A stretch of 8,335 bases of DNA from Chloroflexota bacterium (GTDB taxonomy: Bacteria; Chloroflexota; Anaerolineae; Anaerolineales; Anaerolineaceae): contig JAKOSR010000091.1 in the NCBI GenBank assembly GCA_029777225.1, forward strand, positions 1-8,335, written 5' to 3'. The notes beneath the pieces are model-generated. The model did not search any database and was not told the origin of the DNA. It saw only the letters and a program-made list of their open reading frames with translations. The position numbers and the translations under genes are program-made. Of the stretch, positions 1 through 5,333 are shown piece after piece. Positions within the stretch are counted from its first letter, which is position 1. Every line of letters begins with the position of its first letter.

Positions 1-581
1 ATGGCGGCGTCGCTGTCGAAGCCATTGGCCAGGCTGCAATTGCCCTGCTTTTCGCCCCAGGGAAAGACACGGACGGTTTCTCCACGGGCGGCTTTTTCGA
101 ATTCGGCCTCGGTGGGCAAACGCTTGCCTGCCCATGTGCAGTAGGCATTGGCCGCGTTCCAGTCCACGTAGATAACGGGATAATTGGCAAAGTCAGGGTT
201 GTCGTAATAGGTTTCGCGTGTTTCGGAGCTCAGCTTGGCGGGCAGGGGGCAATCACCCGCGGCAACGCATTCCGCGTAGTGGGCGTTGGTCACTTCAACC
301 ATGTCGATGTAGAACGCGCTGACTTTAATCAGATGCAAGGGTAGTTCATCCGCGGTGCAGGAATTGCCGGCGTTGAAAGAACGGTCGCATCCCATAATAA
401 ACTCACCTGCGGGGACATAGACCATCTCCACCCCAGCCAGGGTGATGCCAGGTTCGGTCGGCGTTGGGGCCGGCGTAGGCGGCAGGGGCGTGAAGGTCGG
501 CAAAGGGACTGGCTCGCAGGCAGTCACCACCATCACCAGCGCGATAATGAGTAGAGTGAGTGCAAATAACCTTCTGTGCAT
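1..581 (-). CDS. Lipoprotein with formylglycine-generating-enzyme (SUMF1-like) domain, partial
   Basis: This open frame runs from an ATG at 581 to the left edge with no stop, giving 193 visible residues; the C-terminus is outside the window. Residues 1-22 are a lipoprotein signal: basic MHRR, a hydrophobic core, and the lipobox V19-T-A-C22. A Thr/Pro-rich linker (about 26-44) follows, typical of surface-anchored Anaerolineae proteins. The FGE/sulfatase-modifying-factor domain starts near residue 50: VEMVYVPAGEFIMG (51-64), FYIDMVEVTNAHY (90-102), YPVIYVDWNAANAYC (134-148), then GKRLPTEAEFEKAARG (152-167) and FPWGE (173-177). The start is supported by an AAGGAGGA ribosome site at 586-593, 4 nt upstream. 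The family includes true formylglycine-generating enzymes, but many lipoprotein members serve other or unknown roles. The C-terminal part, where the catalytic cysteines of true enzymes lie, is missing, so enzyme activity cannot be judged. The protein is probably exported and anchored outside the membrane (inferred). Confidence 0.88.
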   Translation of the reverse strand, partial: MHRRLFALTLLIIALVMVVTACEPVPLPTFTPLPPTPAPTPTEPGITLAGVEMVYVPAGEFIMGCDRSFNAGNSCTADELPLHLIKVSAFYIDMVEVTNAHYAECVAAGDCPLPAKLSSETRETYYDNPDFANYPVIYVDWNAANAYCTWAGKRLPTEAEFEKAARGETVRVFPWGEKQGNCSLANGFDSDAA

Positions 582-663
582 CCAATCCTCCTTAAACAAG
601 GATTTTGAAATGATGACCATTACCTGAGTGTCCAGACCGTGACAACAATATGCAACTAATGTC

Positions 664-672
664 ATTATACCA
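664..672 (-). promoter_or_regulatory. Extended -10 promoter of the lipoprotein gene
   Basis: Read on the minus strand this is TGGTATAAT, a perfect TGN-TATAAT extended -10 element. No good -35 hexamer lies 16-18 nt upstream, which an extended -10 can tolerate. Transcription would begin near 657, leaving a leader of about 76 nt before the ATG at 581. This is pattern evidence only. Confidence 0.6.
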
Positions 673-743
673 ATTCCGCGCAGGTGAATATTTGGCTGAC
701 GTACAGGCCTTTCGCCAGGCGCCCAAGCACGCGGTTTTCGCCC

Positions 744-771
744 TTCCCACGGGATGAAGGCGTGTTACAAT
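744..771 (+). promoter_or_regulatory. Promoter of the mmdADCB operon
   Basis: A -35-like TTCCCA (744-749, four of six matches to TTGACA) is separated by 16 nt from TACAAT (766-771). The -10 is preceded by TGT, making an extended -10 (TGTTACAAT, 763-771). The predicted transcript begins near 778 with a leader of about 60 nt. The same TGTTANAAT pattern occurs twice before the DUF151 gene, which supports its use as a promoter here. Confidence 0.55.
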
Positions 772-839
772 AACCGCGCGATTTCCGGCAAAACTCACCC
801 CTTTAGCCGGCGTTTAGCCTCTACTAAAACAGGAGAAAA

Positions 840-2384
840 ATGGCTGAAACAAATCCTCGTCTTGAAAAACTTTTCACCAAGCGACAGCAGACCCTGCAGG
901 GCGGCGGTCCGGCACGCGTGGACAAGCAGCACGCCAAGGGCAGCCTGACTGCCCGGGAGCGCGTCGCGCTGTTACTGGACCCCGGCACCTTCCGTGAATT
1001 GGAAGCCATGTCCATCCAGCAAAACACCACCGAAGGCGAACCCATCCCAGGCGATGGTGTTGTGACGGGTTATGGCAAGGTGGACGGGCGCACCGTTTAC
1101 GTCTACGCGCAAGATTTCACCGTGCAAGGCGGCGCGCTGGGCGAGACCCACGCCAAGAAAATTTGCCGCGTGATGGACCTGGCGGTAAAAACCGGCAGCC
1201 CCATCATCGGCATGATTGATTCAGGCGGCGCGCGCATCCAGGAAGGCGTCAAGAGCCTGGGCGGGTATGCTGAGATTTTCCGCAGGAACGCCATTTACTC
1301 TGGCGTTGTACCCCAGATAAGCCTGATTATGGGACCGTGCGCCGGAGGAGCCTCCTACTCACCAGCGGTGACAGACCTGATTATCATGGTGGAAAATAAA
1401 TCCTACATGTTCCTGACGGGGCCGGCGGTGATTAAAACCGTGACCGGGGAGGAAGTGGACTCGGAAACCCTGGGTGGAGCGCGGGTGCACCTGACCATGA
1501 GCGGTAACGCCCACATGGTTGGCGCCTCTGACGAGGACGCCATCGCACTTTGCCGGCAAACCCTTTCTTACCTGCCCTCCAATAACGTGGACCAGGCTCC
1601 GGAATTGCTGACTGGTGACCCCATCAATCGGCGCGAAGAAGCGCTAAACGAGCTTGTGCCAGCGGATCCCCGTACGCCATACAGCATGCGCGAAGTCATC
1701 CTGGCCGTCATGGACCAGGGCACATTCCTGGAACTGCAGGCTGGCTTCGCGCCCAACGCGATTGTGGGTCTGGCCCGCCTGGCTGGCAGGCCGGTGGGCG
1801 TGATTTCCCAGGAGCCTGCGATGATGGCCGGTGTAATGGACATCGATTCAGCCGATAAGATTGCACGCACTGTGCGAATGTGTGACGCGTTCAACCTGCC
1901 CCTGGTCACCTTCGTCGATTCACCCGGCTTCCTGCCGGGGGTCAACCAGGAACACGGCGGGATTATCCGTCATGGTGCCAAGGTGTTGTATGCCTACGCT
2001 GAGGCCACGGTGCCCAAGGTGAGCGTGGTGACGCGCAAGGCTTACGGCGGCGCGTACGTCGTGATGAGCAGCAAATACCTGGGAACGGACATCACCTATG
2101 CCTGGCCCAGCGCGGAAATTGCCGTGATGGGCGCGGAAGGCGCGGCCAATATTCTGTATGGAAAACAAATTAAAGCAGCCGAGGATCCGGAGGCCGAACG
2201 CGCGCGGCTCGAGCAGGAATACCAGGAAAACTACCTGAACCCCTACGCGGCGGCGCAGGCTGGCTATATCGATGAAGTCATTGAGCCGGCTGAAACACGC
2301 CAAAAGCTGATAGAGGCCCTGGAAGCATTGCAGACCAAGGTGGAGAACAACCCACCGCGTAAACACGGCAACATGCCGGTTTAG
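840..2384 (+). CDS. mmdA: Methylmalonyl-CoA decarboxylase, carboxyltransferase (alpha) subunit
   Basis: This 514-residue protein of the acyl-CoA carboxyltransferase family has two crotonase-fold halves. In the Na+-pump complex it transfers the carboxyl group of (S)-methylmalonyl-CoA to biotin on MmdC, releasing propionyl-CoA in the cytoplasm. Visible motifs are GGARIQEG (129-136) and GPCAGGASYSP (165-175) in the N half, with oxyanion glycines G169-G170. The C half has VDSPGFLPG and the block AYGGAYVVM (401-409) with G403-G404. The length is normal for MmdA. The start has AGGAG at 831-835. Sequence alone does not separate MmdA from propionyl-CoA carboxylase beta subunits; the assignment rests on the following mmdD, mmdC and mmdB genes, since a carboxylase would need a biotin carboxylase instead. 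V407 lies where propionyl-CoA carboxylase usually has Asp, so glutaconyl-CoA or another acyl-CoA as substrate remains possible. Confidence 0.9.
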   Translation: MAETNPRLEKLFTKRQQTLQGGGPARVDKQHAKGSLTARERVALLLDPGTFRELEAMSIQQNTTEGEPIPGDGVVTGYGKVDGRTVYVYAQDFTVQGGALGETHAKKICRVMDLAVKTGSPIIGMIDSGGARIQEGVKSLGGYAEIFRRNAIYSGVVPQISLIMGPCAGGASYSPAVTDLIIMVENKSYMFLTGPAVIKTVTGEEVDSETLGGARVHLTMSGNAHMVGASDEDAIALCRQTLSYLPSNNVDQAPELLTGDPINRREEALNELVPADPRTPYSMREVILAVMDQGTFLELQAGFAPNAIVGLARLAGRPVGVISQEPAMMAGVMDIDSADKIARTVRMCDAFNLPLVTFVDSPGFLPGVNQEHGGIIRHGAKVLYAYAEATVPKVSVVTRKAYGGAYVVMSSKYLGTDITYAWPSAEIAVMGAEGAANILYGKQIKAAEDPEAERARLEQEYQENYLNPYAAAQAGYIDEVIEPAETRQKLIEALEALQTKVENNPPRKHGNMPV

Positions 2385-2394
2385 GGAGGGCCTC

Positions 2395-2745
2395 ATGATT
2401 CAAGCATTGGAACAAGGCCTGCTCATCACGCTCATCGGGATGGGGTTGGTATTCCTGATGATTATCATCCTGTGGGGGATTATGGTGCTTTTGGTAAGTT
2501 TGACCAACAAGCCCAAGGCGGAAGAACAGGCGGAACCAGCAGTAACCGCTGTAGTTGCTGAGCCATCCGCCAGACCTGAAAAAGAAAAACTGGCAGCCGC
2601 CATTGCCGTGGCCTGTGCGCTGCAGGCCGCATCAGCGACCCGATTGGTAACCCAACCCAAAGCCAGCCAGGCTGGTTCACAATGGCTGAGCAGCGGTAGA
2701 ACCCAACAAATTTTGAGCACGACGAATAAAGGACGGAAAGCATGA
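2395..2745 (+). CDS. mmdD: Methylmalonyl-CoA decarboxylase delta subunit (OadG/MmdD family)
   Basis: This small 116-residue protein has one membrane helix at about residues 8-36 (rich in Leu/Ile/Gly/Met), then the cytoplasmic start NKPK. An Ala/Glu/Pro-rich tether follows, and then the short helix EKEKLAAAIAVACALQ (62-77), which resembles the conserved Ala-rich segment of the OadG/MmdD family. In characterised decarboxylase pumps this subunit holds the complex together and links the soluble carboxyltransferase to the membrane beta subunit. Its GGGAGGG ribosome site (2384-2390) begins at the last base of the mmdA stop codon. Its own stop overlaps the mmdC start as ATGA (2742-2745), suggesting coupled translation. 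The family diverges strongly in sequence, so position and topology carry much of the assignment. Confidence 0.85.
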   Translation: MIQALEQGLLITLIGMGLVFLMIIILWGIMVLLVSLTNKPKAEEQAEPAVTAVVAEPSARPEKEKLAAAIAVACALQAASATRLVTQPKASQAGSQWLSSGRTQQILSTTNKGRKA

Positions 2746-3173
2746 AATACAAGGTCGAGATTGATGGAGAAATTTTCGAAGTCACCATCCAGGACGTCCA
2801 CGCCAAGCCGGTTTTGGCCGAAGTAAACGGCGAGACCTACCAGGTCTGGCCCCAGGCTGAAGCCACCGGCTATGCTCCCGTTCCAGCCACAGAAGCGCCA
2901 GCCGTGCCAGCCGCGGAGGTTCAAACCCGGCCAGCCGCCCCCATTGCTGACGGCGGCGCTGGGGTTGTCAACGCGCCGTTGCCCGGAGTCATCATTTCCA
3001 TCGAGGTCAAAGCAGGCGAGGTGGTCAAGGCCGGCCAGGAATTGCTCGTGTTGGAGGCCATGAAAATGAAAAATAGCATCAAAGCAAGCCGGGATGGCGT
3101 GGTTGCCGAGATTTTCGTCAACCCTGGGGACCTTGTGCGGCACAACCAACCACTGCTCTCCTACCAGGCTTAG
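2742..3173 (+). CDS. mmdC: Biotin carboxyl carrier subunit of methylmalonyl-CoA decarboxylase
   Basis: This 143-residue biotin carrier takes carboxyl groups from the MmdA active site to MmdB. Residues 2-36 form a small beta-rich N-terminal segment (KVEIDGEIFEVTI, VNGETYQVW). A flexible Ala/Pro linker covers about 45-74, and the biotinyl/lipoyl domain covers about 76-142. The biotin attachment motif is EAMKM, with K108 as the modified lysine. The domain ends with the usual GDLVRHNQPLLSY. The gene overlaps mmdD by 4 nt (ATGA) and has AAAGGA at 2728-2733, 8 nt before the start. Its stop codon is embedded in the ribosome site of mmdB. Attachment of biotin would need a biotin-protein ligase encoded elsewhere. 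Confidence 0.93.
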   Translation: MKYKVEIDGEIFEVTIQDVHAKPVLAEVNGETYQVWPQAEATGYAPVPATEAPAVPAAEVQTRPAAPIADGGAGVVNAPLPGVIISIEVKAGEVVKAGQELLVLEAMKMKNSIKASRDGVVAEIFVNPGDLVRHNQPLLSYQA

Positions 3174-3181
3174 GAGGGGGC

Positions 3182-4300
3182 ATGGATTTCACCCAGTTAA
3201 TCCATGATTTAACCAAGGGCTTTGCCAGCTTCAGCTGGGGCAACCTCGTCATGATTGGGGTCGCCCTGGTTCTCATTTACCTGGCCATTTGGAAAGAGTA
3301 TGAACCGGTTTTGCTGCTGCCGATTGGGTTTGGCTGCCTGCTCGCCAACCTTGGCATGTCCAACGAGGTCGGTTTTATGAAGGTCATCTACGACGCCGGC
3401 ATCAGAACCGAACTCTTTCCGCTGTTGATTTTTGTAGGTGTCGGCGCGATGATTGATTTTTCACCACTGCTCTCGCAACCCAGCCTGGTGCTCCTCGGGG
3501 CAGCGGGCCAGTTTGGCATCTACGTCACACTGCTACTGGCCCTGGCGCTCGGTTTCCCCCTGACCCAAGCCGCTTCCATCGGCGTGATTGGCGCTATTGA
3601 CGGCCCAACCGCCATCTTCGTTGGCACCAAGCTGGCGCCTGAAATCATTGCCCCAATCGCGGTGGCTGCGTATTCCTACATGAGCCTTATTCCCATCATC
3701 CAGCCACCCGTGATGAAGCTGCTGACCACGCGCAAGGAACGCCTTATCAGGATGGAGTATTCGCCCAAACCGGTCTCCCGGCTGACCCTGGTCATTTTCC
3801 CCATCCTTGTGACAGCATTGGTGGCACTGGTGGCACCGGACGCGGCGCCTTTGATGGCCGCCCTGATGTTGGGCAACCTGCTGCGCGAGGCACTGGTGGT
3901 GGACCGGCTAAGCAAAACAGTGCAAAACGAGCTCATCAACATCGCCACGTTGTTCCTTGGCCTGGCCGTGGGCTCAACCATGACCGCCGCCTCTTTCCTC
4001 AACCTCAAAACGCTTGCCATCCTGGCCCTTGGCCTGTTGGCTTTCGTGATTGACACGGTTGCCGGGCTGTTGTTTGGCAAGCTGATGTCTGTCATCACCA
4101 AGGGCAAGGTCAACCCGTTGGTGGGGGCGTGCGGGATTTCCGCTTTCCCGATGGCCGGGCGGCTTTCGGCCAAGATGGCGCTCGAGGAGGATCCGTCCAA
4201 CTTTATCCTGATGCATGCCATGGGCGCGAACACTGCGGGGCAGCTTGGCAGCGTCATCGCTGGCGGATTGTTGCTCGCACTGGTTACCGGGCTGATTTAA
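3182..4300 (+). CDS. mmdB: Na+-translocating decarboxylase beta subunit (OadB/MmdB)
   Basis: This 372-residue polytopic membrane protein decarboxylates carboxybiotin on MmdC and exports Na+. Hydrophobic segments occupy nearly the whole length. The residues shown to be essential in Klebsiella OadB are all at matching places: D140 in IDGPTAIF (OadB D203), Y166 in AAYSYMSL (Y229), then N311, G315, S320 and R327 in NPLVGACGISAFPMAGR (N373, G377, S382, R389). The constant offset of 62-63 residues supports the alignment and shows a shorter N-terminus than Klebsiella OadB. The spacer from mmdC is 8 nt, and AGGAGG (3172-3177) overlaps the mmdC stop. With an acyl-CoA-type carboxyltransferase upstream, the partner is methylmalonyl-CoA rather than oxaloacetate decarboxylase. 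A strong terminator follows, closing the operon. Confidence 0.94.
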   Translation: MDFTQLIHDLTKGFASFSWGNLVMIGVALVLIYLAIWKEYEPVLLLPIGFGCLLANLGMSNEVGFMKVIYDAGIRTELFPLLIFVGVGAMIDFSPLLSQPSLVLLGAAGQFGIYVTLLLALALGFPLTQAASIGVIGAIDGPTAIFVGTKLAPEIIAPIAVAAYSYMSLIPIIQPPVMKLLTTRKERLIRMEYSPKPVSRLTLVIFPILVTALVALVAPDAAPLMAALMLGNLLREALVVDRLSKTVQNELINIATLFLGLAVGSTMTAASFLNLKTLAILALGLLAFVIDTVAGLLFGKLMSVITKGKVNPLVGACGISAFPMAGRLSAKMALEEDPSNFILMHAMGANTAGQLGSVIAGGLLLALVTGLI

Positions 4301-4319
4301 ATCACCATTCAGATGACAA

Positions 4320-4353
4320 AAAGAGTCCGGCGCCTGCCGGACTCTTTGTTTTT
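4320..4353. terminator. Bidirectional rho-independent terminator
   Basis: A perfect 12-bp stem pairs 4320-4331 (AAAGAGTCCGGC) with 4336-4347 (GCCGGACTCTTT) around a 4-nt loop. On the plus strand it is followed by GTTTTT (4348-4353), ending the mmd operon. On the minus strand the bases beyond the stem read TTGT, so the stem plus adjacent residues give a T-run that would end the convergent regulator gene, whose stop lies 18 nt away. Confidence 0.92.
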
Positions 4354-4364
4354 ATAATGCCTTC

Positions 4365-5033
4365 TTAAATGATGAGTTTGTACCCAACGCCCCGCGCGGT
4401 GACGATGAGATTGGGATGGCGCGGATCTTCCTCGAGCGCCTGGCGCAGCCAGCTGATGTGCACATCCAGGGTGCGCGTGTCGCCGGTGTAATCGGTTTCC
4501 CACACTTCCTTAAACAACTCCTCGCGCAATTGTACTTTGCCAACATTGGTCATCAGCAGCTTTAGCAACTTGGAAAGGCGGGGCGTGAGGTGCTTTTCGC
4601 GCCCATTGTACGTGACCATATGGGTTTGATCGTTCAATTTAAGGTTTCCACAGCTGATGATGTGCCTGGCTTCCGAATTGGTAAACACCCGGATACGGTT
4701 AACCAGTTTTTGGACGGTAAACGGCAGATGCATGACCACGTTGGCCGTATTGGGCACGCTAATTTTCTCTTCCGCGGAGAGGATGAGAATGATGGGCGTA
4801 TCAGGAAGTAAATTCCGGAAGCGATTGACAATCCGCAAGCCGTTTGTGCGCAGGGAAGCGGCGTTCACCACCAGCACCAGCGGGTTCAACTCGCCCAGTA
4901 GCTCAATCCCGGAGGCCCCACTCTCTGCAGTTCCAAGGTGAAAGCCTTTTTTCGCGAGATCAGCCCCGAAGGTATCTCCCGTTTTTTGTTTTCTCTCAAT
5001 CAAGAGAATGGTTGACTGGTTAACTGCCTGCAA
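4365..5033 (-). CDS. OmpR-family winged-helix regulator with degenerate receiver domain
   Basis: This 222-residue protein has a receiver-like fold (about 8-118) and a C-terminal OmpR/PhoB winged helix (about 128-222). The DNA-binding half is well conserved: LTPRLSKLLKLLM (149-161), REELFKEVW (170-178), the recognition helix around DTRTLDVHISWLR (185-197), and the terminal RGVGYKL hairpin. The receiver lacks the phosphorylation chemistry. The acceptor position at the end of beta-3 is N57 instead of Asp. The acidic pair after beta-1 is E13-R14, and the beta-5 Lys of the usual KPF is L103 (LPF). S86 is retained at the Thr/Ser switch position. The start is TTG at 5031-5033, with GGGAGGA at 5039-5045; a TAA lies in frame just upstream, so no earlier start is possible. 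No histidine kinase gene is adjacent. It is likely a phosphorylation-independent transcription factor; its targets are unknown. Confidence 0.9.
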   Translation of the reverse strand: MQAVNQSTILLIERKQKTGDTFGADLAKKGFHLGTAESGASGIELLGELNPLVLVVNAASLRTNGLRIVNRFRNLLPDTPIILILSAEEKISVPNTANVVMHLPFTVQKLVNRIRVFTNSEARHIISCGNLKLNDQTHMVTYNGREKHLTPRLSKLLKLLMTNVGKVQLREELFKEVWETDYTGDTRTLDVHISWLRQALEEDPRHPNLIVTARGVGYKLII

Positions 5034-5054
5034 GCATTTCCTCCCGGATTAAAT

Positions 5055-5085
5055 TGCCCAATTCCACTTACCCGAAGATTGGGCA
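5055..5085. repeat. Inverted repeat in the regulator leader
   Basis: TGCCCAAT (5055-5062) and ATTGGGCA (5078-5085) are perfect inverted copies separated by 15 nt, with 23 nt between their starts. They lie 22-52 nt upstream of the TTG start of the winged-helix gene. They could be a dimer operator with half-sites about two helical turns apart, or a hairpin in the leader RNA. Neither role is shown by sequence alone. Confidence 0.5.
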
Positions 5086-5163
5086 GGCTATTAAAAGCTG
5101 AAAAACACCCATTACACGTAAACTGAGGGCGGCCAGGAAACGCTTGTCTCCCTCGTTTTTTCC

Positions 5164-5169
5164 ATTATA
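5164..5169 (-). promoter_or_regulatory. Candidate -10 element of the regulator gene
   Basis: The minus strand reads TATAAT here, a perfect -10 hexamer, but there is neither a TG extension nor a recognisable -35. A leader of about 120 nt would follow before the TTG start. It sits inside a near-palindrome (5164-5177, ATTATAGCTGTAAT, 12 of 14 positions symmetric), which might be an operator. Confidence 0.4.
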
Positions 5170-5279
5170 GCTGTAATCCGGGAAAAACACGCACCAATTC
5201 CGAAGCAATTTTAAGATTCCCGACGATCAAAATTTAAGGTTTAGCGACCTCCTGGCAACCCGCCTGGGCCGCGTGGACA

Positions 5280-5307
5280 TGTTAGAATAAACCAGAGATG
5301 TTACAAT
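5280..5307 (+). promoter_or_regulatory. Tandem extended -10 elements before the DUF151-dnaB operon
   Basis: Two copies of TGTTANAAT lie 19 nt apart: TGTTAGAAT (5280-5288) and TGTTACAAT (5299-5307). The second would start transcription near 5314, about 20 nt before the ATG; the first would give a leader of about 40 nt. No clear -35 is visible for either, so they appear to rely on the extended -10. The proximal copy is the better match to the mmd promoter, with an identical 9-mer. Confidence 0.55.
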
Positions 5308-5333
5308 TTCCTTGTGTTGACAGGTGAACGAAT

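Larger units (their letters stand above)
582..839. other. Divergent intergenic region between lipoprotein gene and mmd operon
   Basis: This 258-nt spacer carries the two divergent promoters described separately (minus-strand -10 at 664-669, plus-strand -10 at 766-771), about 100 nt apart. In the presumed mmd leader there is a heptamer direct repeat, TTTAGCC at 802-808 and 813-819. A weak 5-bp inverted repeat, CCGGC 785-789 with GCCGG 806-810, is also present. No RNA gene or convincing small reading frame is visible. Confidence 0.6.
5034..5333. other. Divergent intergenic region between regulator and DUF151 operon
   Basis: This 300-nt gene-free stretch holds candidate promoters for both directions. 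The minus-strand TATAAT is at 5164-5169; the two plus-strand TGTTANAAT elements are at 5280-5288 and 5299-5307. It also holds an 8-bp inverted repeat (5055-5062 with 5078-5085), a pair of TTTAAGRTT direct repeats (5210-5218 and 5233-5241), and a 5-bp GAGGG/CCCTC inverted repeat (5125-5129 with 5150-5154). No coding signal or known RNA is recognised. Confidence 0.6.

Noticed and set aside
403..585. Minus-strand 60-codon frame overlapping the start of the lipoprotein gene
   Set aside because: It is in a different frame from the FGE lipoprotein, which has a lipobox, domain motifs and a precise ribosome site; the 60-codon product has none of these.
840..2384. Reading mmdA as a propionyl-/acetyl-CoA carboxylase beta subunit
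   Set aside because: No biotin carboxylase gene is present in the cluster, and the next three genes are exactly the delta, biotin-carrier and Na+-pump subunits of a decarboxylase.
1920..2396. Minus-strand open frame of 158 codons opposite the 3' half of mmdA
   Set aside because: It is antisense to the most conserved C-terminal carboxyltransferase blocks and has no recognisable domain.
2400..3149. Long minus-strand open frame (249 codons) opposite mmdD and mmdC
   Set aside because: It lies fully opposite two well-supported genes, resembles no known protein, has low-complexity Gly/Trp/Asn composition expected of an antisense shadow, and overlaps a biotinyl domain whose codons are under clear constraint.
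3676..4257. Minus-strand open frame of 193 codons opposite mmdB
   Set aside because: It is antisense to the conserved Na+-site region of mmdB. Its Arg/Ser/Thr/Ala-rich composition is that of a shadow frame, and no ribosome site or promoter was noted.
5125..5161. GAGGG ... CCCTC followed by GTTTTTT on the plus strand, looking like a terminator
   Set aside because: The stem is only 5 bp with a 20-nt loop, and no plus-strand gene ends upstream of it, so it is probably chance. On the minus strand it may add structure to the regulator leader.
4636..5243. Identical 12-mer AATTTAAGGTTT inside the regulator gene (4636-4647) and in its upstream region (5232-5243)
   Set aside because: In a window of this size about two shared 12-mers are expected by chance, and the copies have unrelated flanks.
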